In this document: positions 1 through 11,751 of the stretch, in pieces
Layout: the number at the start of each line of letters is the position of its first letter
Numbering within the stretch: position 1 is the first letter of the stretch
DNA from: Sarocladium kiliense
Taxonomy: Eukaryota; Ascomycota; Sordariomycetes; Hypocreales; Sarocladiaceae
Assembly (NCBI GenBank): GCA_030734395.1
Contig: JAUZTG010000029.1
Coordinates: forward strand, 248,001 to 312,000
Reading direction: 5' to 3'
Length of the DNA: 64,000 bases
Notes under the pieces: generated by a model
The model's database searches: none
Seen by the model: the letters and a program-made list of their open reading frames with translations, nothing else
Told to the model about the DNA's origin: nothing
Position numbers and translations under genes: made by a program

Positions 1-191
1 CATCAAGTCCGGAAGTGAGATTCCGGCGAGTGCCTTGGGATCCATTTCCATCTTCATAGTATCTAAAACAAGCGTCCGTCATAAGATCGTTTGCCTGCGC
101 TGGTCGTGTCCAAATGAATGTAGAACCTATCTCATTACCGCCGTCTCGGTCGCCCGAGCCAAGCCTCTCTGTGAGGTGTCGAGGAATGACT

Positions 192-1558
192 TTATTTTAG
201 ATGAACAGCAAGCGGTCGGAGTTGTGACTCTGACGCACGGCGCCTGCTTGGCCGTGTGCGCGTCCTCATTGAGGCCCAGTCTTCTTCGTTTTGTCGGACG
301 TACTTCTCGTATTTGTTCAACGTCAATTTGAGATGTGAAGCCTCTTCTGTCTTCTGCTGGAGATCGCTAGAAAGGTCTTCGATTTGCCTTTGGTCGCTTT
401 GCTGGCTCTGAGCCCTGTTGCGATCAGCTTCCTCTTGGGATTGGGCTTGGTCCTCTTCGTCCCTGAGCTTTTGCTGCTGAACAAACGCAGCTATAAAGAC
501 TCCGAGAACATTTGCCAGGATACTGATTAGATTCGTGGCGAAGCTTAGGATCGTGGGCTTGACAGATCTCCAAGGATCCTCTGGGCTTGTATTGTAGTAT
601 AGGACCGGGGCCGCGATGGCAAGACCGATAGCCGCGAGAAGAAGAATACGCAAGAACAAGCGGCCTTTCCAGTGCAGCCTTGTGTCGTGACGAAGCTTCT
701 CAAGCTCGAGAAAGTTGTTCAGGATGCTAGGGACGACGTTGGAAAGAAGTAGAAGAAATGTGATATCCTCGAGCAGGTTCGGAATTGCTTCAATCGGCCT
801 CTTAGTGACGCTATCATAGAACCGAGCCACGCCGACCGCGAAGAAGGCGATCGTAATCAACAATGCCACGATGGAAACGAAAAGAACATATTGCCACCAT
901 ACGAAGTTCCCCTCGAAGGCTCTCTTGCCGGTCTTGCTAGTGCTCTTCCCAACTGTTCTTGGGGGACTGTACCGAGACCAATCGTTCGCTTGCAAGGACA
1001 TCTTCGCAGGTAGACTTTTGAGCAACGCTCGATAACAAAGTTCCGGGCAGCCAATGCTTTGGAGAAAGAGCGGTATGATTGACCGAAGTGGGTGCTTGAC
1101 GATATCTCTAAGTGGTATATCGGTATATCCCAACCATGTCCTGAAGTTGTTCAGCTGAGCTTGTGGTCGAAGAGGCAGTATAAACAGGACGTATGCGAAA
1201 AGCAGACCGTAGTAAAGACTGATCCCAAAAGAGCGGCTGTGCTATCCGAGCGCTCGTACATTTGTTTAAAGAAGAATGTTGTCCGAAGGGAGTAGAGAGA
1301 GTTGAGAATGGTACCAAAAAGAGGAAGCCATGTAAAGCAAGCTTATAAAGGAGTGGAAAGACGACTTTTCACAAAGGTGATCATCGGCTCGCTGTTGATA
1401 AGTCTCGAAAGCTGCGCGAGGAAGAGGGCGGGATTGCTCTTTAAGGGGCCAGCTTCATCCAAGGAGCATTCTAGAACGAAGGACAAAGCGGCGGCCTCGT
1501 GGACGCAGCACGGGGCAGAGCCGGTGTTTCCGACAAACCGAACATAAGAAGCATGTCG
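192..1558 (-). pseudogene. Degraded multi-pass membrane protein gene with C-terminal coiled coil
   Basis: The frame ending at 192 is open for over 310 codons. It encodes about four hydrophobic helices (for example VLFVSIVALLITIAFF and ILLLAAIGLAIAAPVL), then a Gln/Glu-rich coiled coil (QQQKLRDEEDQAQSQEEA) and a basic tail. It has no ATG of its own: the upstream codons stay hydrophobic (SLYYGLLFAYVLFILPLR) and run to a stop near 1245. A second frame continues the coding character upstream (SLRTTFFFKQMYERSDSTAA) and meets the first within the T-run at about 1221-1233, where a one-base shift would join them. That second frame holds an in-frame TAA at 1343-1345, then stays open to about 1558 (FVGNTGSAPCCVHEAAALS). 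I infer a broken gene with one frameshift and one stop. An unrecognised intron is the alternative. The family is not recognised and no function is assigned. Confidence 0.4.
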
Positions 1559-4024
1559 TCATCACATTGCTTTTGCTGGTGTGCTGAAGCGTACTTGCAC
1601 CTCTGTCAATTCTCTAACAACGGAGCCTCGTCCAAGGCTTAGCTACTGGCAATCCCTGAGGTTTGAGCATAAGCATCAGCCAGATCTAATTTTGAACTTC
1701 TTAACAACATTGCAGTAGGCTGTACTCCAGCCGAATCCATTTCCTCGAGACTCTTCGGTACAGCGTCTTCAGCTACAGCCTGATGTGGCTTGAAACGGAT
1801 GCAACCCGCTGGGCTAAGCTGAAGCGCGTGTCCTTGGCATGTCCCCCGGAGGTTTCGCTCACTGCCACCATCCGTCGCAGAGAGATTATACAAGGGTGCT
1901 CTCATCAGCTCGTCTGGAGCCAATCAGGAGCTCACTTAGCTGAACCTTACTGTTTCGCCACAAGACAAGGCAGTTTGGATAGTTGAAGAGTGTCCGCCAG
2001 TGCTTGCACTGTCCATCAGGGAACGAGTGGTAGCTCAGGTGGTGAACTACAGAAGGCTACGGTGTCTGTAAACGATTCCCAGGGGTTTTACATGCTTTTA
2101 TTCAAGAATACCAGCGTTGGTTCTCTGGAAAAGATCGCCCAATTGTCCCTATTGTTCAGTTGAGGAATGATGATCTCCGAAGCAAGGCTGGGCGCTGCAT
2201 CGCAAGAGGGTATGGGTTATGTGAAAAGCCTCATTAAGTCATCTGTTTTCTCCTCAGGTGATTCGCGGCCTAGCAGAGACAGGCAACTTGTCAGAATTTT
2301 CATGGACGCGTGTGTCTTTCCGTACGGTGCTGCGCTGTGCCACAACCTACGATGGTGGCTTGCGCGGCTGTAAATGGAACGGTGTGAGGGTGTGAAGGGT
2401 GCCCGGCAAGCAGAGCCCAACATGATAGAGTCCGAAATTCCGAGCAGAAGATTAACGCCCCTGGGGGGACGCGCAAGAAGCTCTGTCATCCAGCCTGCAA
2501 ATATGTCTCACAGCCCTAGGCATCTCCTCCAGCCAGTCGATGGAAGCGTAGCACTGTACGTCAAAGAAGTTGACTGGATAACCAGATGTAATGCCCTCGA
2601 ATGAACCTTCTAAGTCAGATTCTACACATCAAACACCTTTTGTATACTGGCCATCTTGTAGTCACCCGCCGTCGCCCTCATTCAGCTCGGGGAGAGCGGT
2701 CACTCGTAGCACTTAAACGACGCGGGAGTCCCACCAAAGAAGGTTCCGAGCCGGATGCCGTCCCGTCCTCGGTTGCCGCCAAGGCAAAAGTGGCCCAGGA
2801 TCGCGGGTCATAGGTGCACTGACTGTGGCCGCAGGAACCTAAGCTCCCAGTATGCTGGGAACCTCCGTCGCCGTCTCTGTGACTTTGAGTCGCGGCATCC
2901 CTGAGTTAGCAGAGAAACAGAAAGACGGCTACGTGATCCGATCTCTGTCCTATACCAGGCAATGGGCAAAGAATGAGTTTGGTATGCAATGAGCTGAAAG
3001 CCAGCTTCCCCGCGCAGCTCGGGGAGGACCAAGTTGAGCATGCCTGGGGAGAAGATGCCCCGGTGTTACGGACAGAACATACTCTGCATCATTGTACACT
3101 GCAGGAAACTCCGAGGCCGTGGCCTGTTATGCAAAGAGTCTGCCTGCGGTCGCTACCCATGCTTATCAATGCGGACGATGCCCCTGCAACGTTGCCCATA
3201 CTGCAACCCTACGATTACTCGATCACACTGCCCCCATGAACACTACTACACAGCCTCCTCCACTGCTAATCCCTAGCTGGTCAATCGAGATCATCTATTT
3301 TCGTCGCTTCTGTAGCCTTGTTTCATTATACATTGAACGCCAGGTACTGTGGCCAGCACCTGTGGCTTTGCTAGGTTGTTCCCATCCTTAACCATCGTGC
3401 CACTTTGAACAAGTCAGAGTGAGGATGGTATGGGCACCAGCTCCTTGAGTCAATTGCGGGGTTCTCGGCCGGCATGCGAAGATTTTCGGGGCACTCGGTA
3501 GGGAGCGCAAGGCTATGGGTGAGCCTGATGAACCTGAACTGTACAGTCCCGGCTTATCCCTTGCTATCTCTGCAGGGCTTACCATTTCTTTCCCTTGCGA
3601 ATCCCTGTATCCACCCCAGCAGCGAATGTGCAGCCTTATCCCAAGATTGGAGGTTACAGGGGAGATGGTGTGTGACACAGTGGCTGGCAGTAGGTCTTCG
3701 TATCGAGCACCGGGTTTTCCCACCCAGATCAGAGCCTTGTCGCGGGCCTGTGCCGCTCGAGACAGTCGAACATGCGAACCACATCGGCAAATCCCTCATC
3801 AGCCTCGGTGCCGTATTTGGGGGCCATTGATTACATGCATGTAGTATTCGCAGGGCTAGGTGCCTGCGGCTGCAACCTCTCTCTCAGCCGCTCGAGCCGC
3901 CTTCCACACAGCGCAAGGATGAGCGTAAATATTAATCAGCTTGCAGAGCCTCGTCCAGGCCAGCGGGTTTCTCTTGTTTTCTGATGTATCAATTTCCCAT
4001 GTACCATTTGTCCCCGATTGCACC
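1559..4024. other. Gene-free stretch
   Basis: About 2.5 kb with only short overlapping open frames that lack composition, motifs or convincing splice signals. The minus frame at 1639-1923 may be a further relic of the degraded membrane gene, but I cannot show that. The last few hundred bases presumably hold the promoter of the CorA-like gene. No repeat family or RNA gene could be supported. Confidence 0.5.
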
Positions 4025-7000
4025 ATGAGTAATGACTGCGGAAGTTCGACTTCGAGTCGCTCCGGGATGAAGCCCATTACATGTCTCGATGCAGAGGAAC
4101 ACTCAGGCGAGCACATCACAGATGTTGTCAGCCATTACCTCGGCTGCATCGAATTCGGCCAGCGTCAATCGTTCTACGAGAGTCTGACTCCCGACTCCCA
4201 GTTACTCATCAAGAATGAGCTACGCAGAACCCAGTACCTCCGCCATGTTCTCGAAAATTCTGAAGATGTGGTAGATCAGGCTCTTATCTCACAAGTCAAG
4301 GAGAGCATGGCAGAGTGGAGGAAAGAACACAAGGACGATGTCAAGGAAACTTCGAGGTGGCGGGAGGAGAACGGGAAAACCAGCGGAGATACCAGTCGGT
4401 ACAATCCGAATGGAGAACGGCAGTCGAACTTCAACAAGAAGTATGATCCGATTAAGGACTTCAATGCTTACGTTATTCAGTTTAACGACACTGGGGGAAT
4501 CACAGAGAAGGGTATACATGAGAGGGGCCAGCCGGTCTTCAAGGGCAAGTATCCCAATCAAAAAGTGTCAGTTGAATGGCTACTTCGAGGAGAGCATAAT
4601 TACTTGGACAAGGAAAAGTTCAAAGATGAGAACGGCAAACCTTCCAGAGTTCGTTATTTCCACTTCCCAGCGAACAACATGCAGGTATGTCCGACGGTCT
4701 AGGATGCCATTGACATAAGCTCATACCTCGAACAGTGGGTTCAAGAAGCTATGGCCCGATACTATGGGGAGCAACATACCCAGTACGACGATGAGTATCG
4801 CAGAGTCAAGAAGCGAACACAAGCAAACACTTTGTTACAGCGCAATGTCTGGTTGGGCCAGGTGCAGGGTCGGGGATCGCTCTCGACGCAGTCTAGACAT
4901 TTGCGACCTCTTTGCGAACCGGTCTCATCAGCTATAACCGATGTAGATGCCCAGCCAAAGAACCTGGTTCTATATGTGAGTAGTTCCGTAATTGAAAATG
5001 GTCAGCAGCTGACAAGAGACAGATGCCATATCTTCACTGGGAGCTTGACAGGCAACGTAATAACTTCTCGGACTACATCGACAAGGGCTCGTACAAAGAG
5101 CAAAAGCTCGTGCGAGACGAGGAAGAGCGATTGTGGAAAGCAAGACGGGAAGAACGACGAGGACTTCACGGAACTTTGCCCCAAAACAACGAATTGGTCC
5201 AGGAACCTACGAGCACCCAAACCCCCAATCGACCGACTCACCTCTCAAGCCGATCAGCAACCGCTCCAGGGTCGCGTCCGCTGCCAAACTTTATGGAGAA
5301 ATGGCTGGACCGGCAACCAACTGGCATGCTGAGCCACATCAAACCCAAGTACCCTCGACGTGACAGAGATGGAAGGCTAAGAACCGGCAACTCCTTGGGC
5401 CAACTCCTGTACGATGCTTTCCGGCTCTACGAAACGATCAATAACTACCGGGACCGCAAGCTTGCAGATACTTATCTTTACAACGACCCACCTATGCATA
5501 CGCGTCGGACCTTGGACCAAGCTTATTATTGGACTTTGCCGAATACTCGAGCTCGCGATCGAGATCAGGTTGTATATCGAGGAACATCTGCGGATCCTCG
5601 GACCCTGCACCACTACCGACCAGATGAGAAGGATCATGCCGAGAGATGGACATGTCGCCTGGAAGAGCACAAGGCAGAGAAGCTCGACAGCGAGCGCACA
5701 CCGATTGAGCAGACAGCCTCTGTCCTCCGGCGGTTTGCAAGTCGTCAATCCACGCAGAACTCCACTGCTGACCTGGAAACAGGAGGCCCTGAGCCTCAGT
5801 CCAGCATCCCTCTGACACATCACACTCACAGGAAAGACAACAAAATCCACAAAGAATGCCTAACCTGTCGCGAAGCTATCCAAAAGGTGCCCCGGATCGT
5901 CATGGTCGACCAGCTCTGGATGTGGATCCTCGACGAGAGCACCATCATCACCTTCTTCCCAAAACGCTACGGGGTGAATCGTCAGGATATGTCTGGCGTG
6001 CATAAGGCTATCCGACGGAAGTTTGCTAATATACCGAGTACCTCTCTTCGGTCGGCCTATGATGTAGCGTTGATTATTATTGATGAGTGCTCGAATCTGT
6101 TCTTTGATAGGACGAAGACGGATCCAAGGCAGCCTCAGGTTGTTGACATTTTCTCCGAAGCCATTGGGAATATGGTAAGTCCCGCAAGACTTCGCGACTT
6201 AGAAATAGGCCAGGCGTTAATCGAATGCCGCAGGCTCAGAAATCGACCATATCATTTGAACATCTCTGGCATTGGGCCAACGAGCTAGCCAAAGCTCCGA
6301 CAAACAAGTCCTCCTGGGTCGACCTCTCTCAGTTACACGTCGCCCTCCTCAACATCACGCCCGAAGGGAAACTCCAAAGAGAGACAAAGGATATCATCGA
6401 AGAGCTAGGCATCATGCTATACATCTCGAAGAAGCAGAAGGAGGTTCTAAAGTCGTTCAAACGCCACGCGAGCACATTGTTAGATCCCGAAGGCTTCTTT
6501 CGAGATGGCGAGAACCTGCACGTTGTTATGTCTGACAAAGTTCACGAGGGTAGAGAAGATAAACTGATATGGAATCGATTCAGGGCCCATGCGGAGGAGG
6601 TGTTGCAGGAGCATGAGGATCATATGGAGGAGTTGGAGGGGTTACAGCGAGGCGCCGAACACGTCAACCGTAACGTGAGTATCCTCGTATATTACCACTC
6701 AACCTATTTTGATTCTGACAGGAAGTTGTGCTCAGCTAGATCATCTGCTCACACTCAAGCAGCAGCAGGCAAGCGTTCTTCAGGCGTGGCAGGCCATTCG
6801 TCATGGCGAAGAAGCTGTGAAGCAGGGAAGAGCCATCATGATATTCACTGTCATCACGATTGTCTTTGTAAGTCAGACGGCATTCTCTACATGCTTGCAG
6901 CTTGCTTACTGATTTATTGCTACAGCTCCCACTTGCCTTCATGGCCGCCATCTTCGGCATGAACAACCAGTCCTTTAAAGACGACAGCATGCCGCTTAAG

Positions 7001-7526
7001 TTCCAACTTCAACTAATGTGTAAGAGACACCAAGCCCAAGTTATTTCTCTCTTCAATTCAAAACTCACTAACAACTCATCGACATCCAGTTGGTATCTCT
7101 GTCGCTGTAATCGTCTTCGTCATCGTCTTCGCGTTCAGTAACACCATCCGCTCACTAATGTGGTGCGTAGCACACATCTGTCTCAACTACTTCCTCGTCA
7201 AAAGTGGTCTCTACAGTATATGGCTCGGCTTTCCTGAGCACGTCAGGCCTGAGAAGATTGTGCGGAGGGCCCAGGAGATGGTGATGGAGAAGAAGGAGGA
7301 GGTTCGGATGCAGGTGAGGCGGAGGAAGAGAAGACAGTTTGAGGCACGAAGGCAGTATCTGGAGGACCGGGACTCGCCGCCGACAGCAGGACATAAACAG
7401 GGCGGGCAGGGTGGACAGGGTGGACAGAGCAGCAATGGGATGGCTGCTGGGACATTGAACGGGACGACGAACGGAGGCGCATCGGCACCACCGCAGACTA
7501 CTGCTGCTGCTCAGCGGCAGTTCTGA
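4025..7526 (+). CDS. CorA-like Mg2+ transporter family protein, large fungal form (7 exons)
   Basis: Exons read as 4025-4684, 4736-4975, 5023-6174, 6234-6669, 6722-6867, 6926-7019 and 7090-7526, giving about 1,054 residues with all joins in frame. The C-terminus is the CorA-type pore: a long helix (QQQASVLQAWQAIRHGEEAV), TM1 (IMIFTVITIVF then LPLAFMAAIF), the signature GMN at residues 889-891, and TM2 (ISVAVIVFVIVFAF). A cytoplasmic tail rich in Lys/Arg, then Gly/Gln, follows. The large N-terminal region carries RRTLDQAYYWTL and TRARDRDQVVYR, typical of the fungal CorA-like proteins that accompany NACHT/HET-type families, and is not found in bacterial CorA. The donor at 6670 (GTAACG) is chosen over 6675 because the latter gives an immediate stop. 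An upstream in-frame ATG at 3941 would add 28 residues. Metal transport is inferred from the fold only; many such proteins have no known role. Confidence 0.82.
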
Positions 7527-7536
7527 TCGGCGAACT

Positions 7537-7542
7537 AATAAA
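7537..7542 (+). terminator. AATAAA poly(A) signal-like hexamer
   Basis: A perfect AATAAA lies 11 nt after the TGA of the CorA-like gene. Fungal poly(A) signals are degenerate, so the match alone is modest evidence. Confidence 0.35.
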
Positions 7543-7815
7543 ATGATTTCTTAGACATCCAGTTGATCAATGTATCCTCGGTGCAATTTTGAAAGTGCCT
7601 CTCCATGACTATACATCCCAGCCATCAACATGCTCTGGGTACCCCAATTGATTGGAAGCAGTGGGGGAAGCGCCACTTCGTCGCGCGTCAGAATTCAGCA
7701 ACCTACCGTGCCTTGTTCATCACCAACGACATCAACTGGCTGTAATGCAGCCCTTCTTAATAGAACCCGCACAGATAGCTGGTCCATCGCGTCGCATTCC
7801 ATTGACCAAAGCACT

Positions 7816-9372
7816 ATGGGCCGACATGAGGTCATCCGCGGTTTGCTGGTGCGACCACTCACGCGCAGAGGCTGGCTTCGCAGCACCAGCACCAGCTCTC
7901 GACGATGCCTCAGCATCCAGTCTCGCAGCTACGAAGATGCCCTGCAAAAGCTCTCCCTCATCGCTTCTAACCGTCGCATCACCTCACTCTTCGATTCATC
8001 AGCGGCAACATCATCATCACCACCCACCAATCTCAACGCTCAGGCCATACCTGAGATGATCACATCCCTCCGTCACGCCGGCTACACGCCACAAGATCTC
8101 ACATCAATACGCCACATCCACGTCGCCGGCACCAAAGGCAAAGGCTCGGTCTGCGCTTTCTCTACCTCTCTCCTCTTGCAGCAAAAGTCCAGGTTATCTG
8201 GGTCTGGCGTCGGGACGTACACAAGTCCTCATCTCATCAGCCCCAGGGAAAGGATAGCAGTGAATGGTGAGCCGGTTGAGAAAGATGTGTTCACGGAGGC
8301 TGTTTTCGAGATTTGGGAGAAATTCACGGAGGCGGGTCGACGGGAGATGGGCTTGTCTGGTGAAGAAGCAGAAGGAGCCGCGTCGAAGCCTTTCTACTTC
8401 CGTTTCATGACAATCCTCGCCTGGCACATCTTTCTCAAGCTCGGCATACGAGATGTCGTCATGGAATGCGGCATCGGCGGCGAGTACGATGCAACCAACG
8501 TCTTGCCTCCAGAAGCAGTTTCGGCGGCGGTCATCGCCCAGTTGGGCATCGACCACGTCGCCATGTTGGGCGATACAGTCGAGAAGATTGCATGGCACAA
8601 AGCTGGGATTCTCAAGCCCAACGTCGTGGGCTTTACAAGGAAGTTGCCGGATCAACCAGCAGTCATGAAGGTCCTAAGACAAAGAGCAACTGAGAAGCAT
8701 GCGCGGCTGGTGGAAGTGGATGACGCGCTTGTTGATGCTTGGGGCGGTGTTGATGGGACATTGAAAGGTGACTTTCAGCGATATAACCAGGCCCTCGCAG
8801 TGCTTGCAGTGAGACAACATCTTGGTCTGAGTTCCGATCCCCTGACTGCCCTGCATGACGTCTCGCCACATGAGATGTTGGGGCTCCAAGAAACGCGTCT
8901 TCGAGGCCGTTGTGAGATCGTCTCCCAGGGAGATGTCACCTGGTATCTCGACGGTGCTCACACCAAGGAAAGCCTTGATCAGGTCGCATCCTGGTTCAAG
9001 CAGTCGACTTCGCCGGATGCCAAGTCAATCCTCATCTTCAACCAACAAGAACGCGATGCTTCTCACCTTCTAGAGCATCTTCTCACTGCCATCAACCGGC
9101 CAGACATCTTCAGCCACGCTCTCTTTACCCGGAACGAACAAAGTAGGACTGAAGGCGGCGGAGCTCAGGACTTGAGCGTCCAGCGGAAAGCAGCGGAAAA
9201 GATGACTGAGCTGGCCCCAGACTGTAAGAAGCTTGTTCTTGACAATATTCAGGATACAATCGAGGAGGCCAGAAGACTAGCCCGGGAAGGGGGAGGTAGG
9301 GTGCTGGTTACAGGGAGTTTGCATCTCGTAGGTGGCGTGCTACAAGCATTAGAACCTAGAGCAGTTTCCTAG
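7816..9372 (+). CDS. Folylpolyglutamate synthase, probable mitochondrial-type paralogue
   Basis: Mur-ligase-like enzyme that adds glutamates to folates using ATP. The P-loop is seen as HVAGTKGKGSVCAF; a TKGKGS loop favours FPGS over dihydrofolate synthetase, which usually has TNGKGS. Other family blocks are TYTSPHLISPRERI, ECGIGGEYDATNV, AQLGIDHVAMLG, IAWHKAGILKPN, LRGRCEIV, YLDGAHTKES and ILIFNQQ. The frame opens at 7630, but the ATG at 7816 is preferred: it begins a stretch rich in Arg, Ser and Leu with almost no acids (RGLLVRPLTRRGWLRSTSTSSRRCLS), which looks like a mitochondrial presequence and runs straight into the first conserved segment (SYEDALQKLSLI). From there the protein is about 518 residues, intronless. 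Its stop lies 77 nt from the stop of a convergent paralogue. Mitochondrial targeting is inferred from composition. Confidence 0.88.
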   Translation: MGRHEVIRGLLVRPLTRRGWLRSTSTSSRRCLSIQSRSYEDALQKLSLIASNRRITSLFDSSAATSSSPPTNLNAQAIPEMITSLRHAGYTPQDLTSIRHIHVAGTKGKGSVCAFSTSLLLQQKSRLSGSGVGTYTSPHLISPRERIAVNGEPVEKDVFTEAVFEIWEKFTEAGRREMGLSGEEAEGAASKPFYFRFMTILAWHIFLKLGIRDVVMECGIGGEYDATNVLPPEAVSAAVIAQLGIDHVAMLGDTVEKIAWHKAGILKPNVVGFTRKLPDQPAVMKVLRQRATEKHARLVEVDDALVDAWGGVDGTLKGDFQRYNQALAVLAVRQHLGLSSDPLTALHDVSPHEMLGLQETRLRGRCEIVSQGDVTWYLDGAHTKESLDQVASWFKQSTSPDAKSILIFNQQERDASHLLEHLLTAINRPDIFSHALFTRNEQSRTEGGGAQDLSVQRKAAEKMTELAPDCKKLVLDNIQDTIEEARRLAREGGGRVLVTGSLHLVGGVLQALEPRAVS

Positions 9373-9449
9373 TCAATCTGGGACAAGACCAATCAATGAT
9401 ACCCCGTTGCTACCAGCTGGTGACTACAGCAGCTTTCTAGATTATGATC

Positions 9450-11101
9450 TTACAGTGCATCTACATCTTCAAGTAGCCCCAAGGTCGCCCCAACCAAGTG
9501 CAGACTCCCTGTGACGAACACCTTCACCTCCCCGCCCACCGCCGCCTCACCTCGAACCAAAGTCAAGGCATCGCTCACGCTCGGTGCCAGCGCTATATGT
9601 GCGTTGGTAGAATCTACCTCTTTCCAGCGCTGCGCAAAATCTCGCTGGACAGTCATGGCACTGAGCGTCGTGGGGTCAAACTGATTGTTGATGAAGTCTC
9701 TCTTCGAAGAGTTGCGTGTCGACGACGTCGTGGTGGAAATGTTGGTTGTGAAAATAACATGGGTAAATGGAGCTTCCCTGGCCGCTTCTTGGATTGAGTT
9801 GAGGAAGTCGAGGGCTTCGGGACGGCCTTGTTGGTTGAAGATCAAGATCCTTGGCCCGGAGCTGTGCCTTGGCGTCAATGAGATGTACTCGCCTGGAGGA
9901 AGAACTCGGCGACTTACCTATCACTCATCTCATCCATGAACCATTTCGTCGCCATCTTGATACTATCAGCGGTGTGAGCGCCATCGAGGCACCATTTGAT
10001 ATCTCCCTCGACGATGACCTCACATCTTCCTCTCCATTTCGTTTTCTCGATCCCTTCAACGAACTCCCGCGGCAAAGTCTCACCTAGCTCTCCCTTTATG
10101 ATGTCCAGCTTTCTCAAAGCAGTCTCCGCTAGCGCTATTGCTAGCGAAGCATTACTCTTCTGGAACTCTGCTTGTGGACGAACTTGAACGCCTGCTAAGC
10201 GAGGGTCTGTATCAACGAACTTCAGTTTAACCTTTTTCTCTTGCGCTCTGTCCTGAAGCACTTTTGCAGGGGCCGGAAGTTGTGGGACTGTGAATGCTGG
10301 ACTGCCGGTCTTCATGATACCCGCTTTATGCCACGCAATCTTCTCAATCGTGTTTCCCAAGGCAAAGACATGATCGATACCCAGCGTGGTGATACCGGTC
10401 GCGACAGGCTTCTCCACCAGATTTGTGGCATCGAATTCACCGCCGATACCAGTCTCGTAAACGACAACATCAACGCCTTCCTGTAAAAACAAGTGCCAGC
10501 TCATAAGCGTCAGAAATCTGGCGTACGTAGGACGCGTTCCCGGCACAACCACACCATCATCAACATCTGATGATGGAGCATGGTTCTCCGCTGCGAGACG
10601 GTCCCAAACGTCGAAAAAGTAGCGCGCGAAGAGGTCTTTCGACACTGGCCTAGAATTGATGCGTATTCTTTCTCGCACTGCGATCAAATGTGGTGAAGTG
10701 AAGAGTCCGGTTTTGAAGCTTGTGCCTTTGTACGATTGCTGGTATTGAGCCAGGATTGAGTCGACGAAGGCACAAGTGCTACCCTTTCCCTTAGTCCCCG
10801 CAACATGTATTACATTGAGTCGATTCAAGTCTGCTGGCTTCAATTCTGTCAGTTGGAGTGAGCTGCTGCACAGTTTTGGCGTAGGCTTACGGTGTAGCCG
10901 ATGCGCTTCAGGCAGACCTTCATCTCATGGACAAAAGACGCATCGGGCTTGATCCCAGCCTTGTGCCGTGCCTGCAGCTGCTTGTAGGGTGTCTGCAACC
11001 TGTTGAGCGCGTCTATCGCGTCCTTAGAGCGGAAACAGTTAGTGTCGTGTCGGCTATCCTCCTCGAGGAGAGCTTACATCGTAGGTCCGGCTTGCTCTCA
11101 T
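9450..11101 (-). CDS. met7: Folylpolyglutamate synthase, probable cytosolic-type paralogue (4 exons)
   Basis: Exons on the minus strand are 11078-11101, 10891-11022, 9918-10837 and 9450-9861, giving 495 residues. The N-terminus MRASRTYD/DAIDALNRLQTPY goes straight into the family fold with no presequence. The P-loop is HVAGTKGKGSTCAF, followed by FTSPHLIAVRERIRIN, YETGIGGEFDATN, TLGIDHVFALGNTIEKIAW, KWRGRCEVI, LDGAHTADS and ILIFNQQGRPEALDF, then the C-terminal VFVTGSLHLVG. Intron 2 seems to use an AAG acceptor, because the upstream CAG option creates a stop. Intron 3 uses GCACAG, with an AAG alternative that adds two residues. It is convergent with, and clearly homologous to, the upstream FPGS. 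The symbol follows yeast MET7. Which copy serves which compartment is inference. Confidence 0.87.
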
Positions 11102-11751
11102 GATGGTCCGCTTCTGATGGGGTCTTGAAGGTCCCCAGCGCAGAACAAGGGCGGCTAGGCGACGACAGTTCATCGCTCAATGAATGTCATTCTCTGAAAT
11201 ACGGGTAGCGTTTCTTTTGGGGGTTCGGCGATGCCTGGCCCGGCGCTGCAAACTGTCACAGTGATGGTGAAGAAGAAGCGTCGGGAGCCGAAGTCTGATG
11301 ATGGTGAAGGTGGGTCCACCATCGAAGGACTTATACACGCTTCATGCGCCTGTTGAACGAGCATATCACCTTTTCCAGTCGAATGTGAGAACTGTTAAAA
11401 ATCTATTCCAGGTTCTTCGATATTCTCGAGTCACTTCTTTGTTCTCTTGGTACCTCTAAGCCTCTTCGACTTTCGCCGATCCCGCGATTATCACTGGGCC
11501 TTCACCATCGTCACCTCACAATTGGGACAGAATACTAGCAGATCTCGAGCTTGCCCATTCCTTCGTAATTGCTGATCATTTTGAACCGAGAAACTTGTAT
11601 AGATATTCATTCCCTTACTCGATATTTGAGCTGTCATAGATGCTCTGAGTACCACAAGTTTTCAGCACTATGGCTCCGTGCCGGACCTATCGGCTCACCG
11701 TGACCTGATGCATCCAATCCTTCCGTGTGCTCAAAATTGATAGCAGGGCTC
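11102..11751. other. Gene-free intergenic region
   Basis: 650 bases between the start of the second FPGS gene and the 3' end of the secreted-protein gene. It should contain the FPGS promoter and the 3' UTR of the neighbour. No coding signal was seen. Confidence 0.5.

Noticed and set aside
2016..2085. tRNA-like sequence with a TGGTAGCTCAGGTGG box-A match
   Set aside because: The box-B part (AAACGATTCC) is a poor match and no acceptor stem or anticodon stem could be paired.
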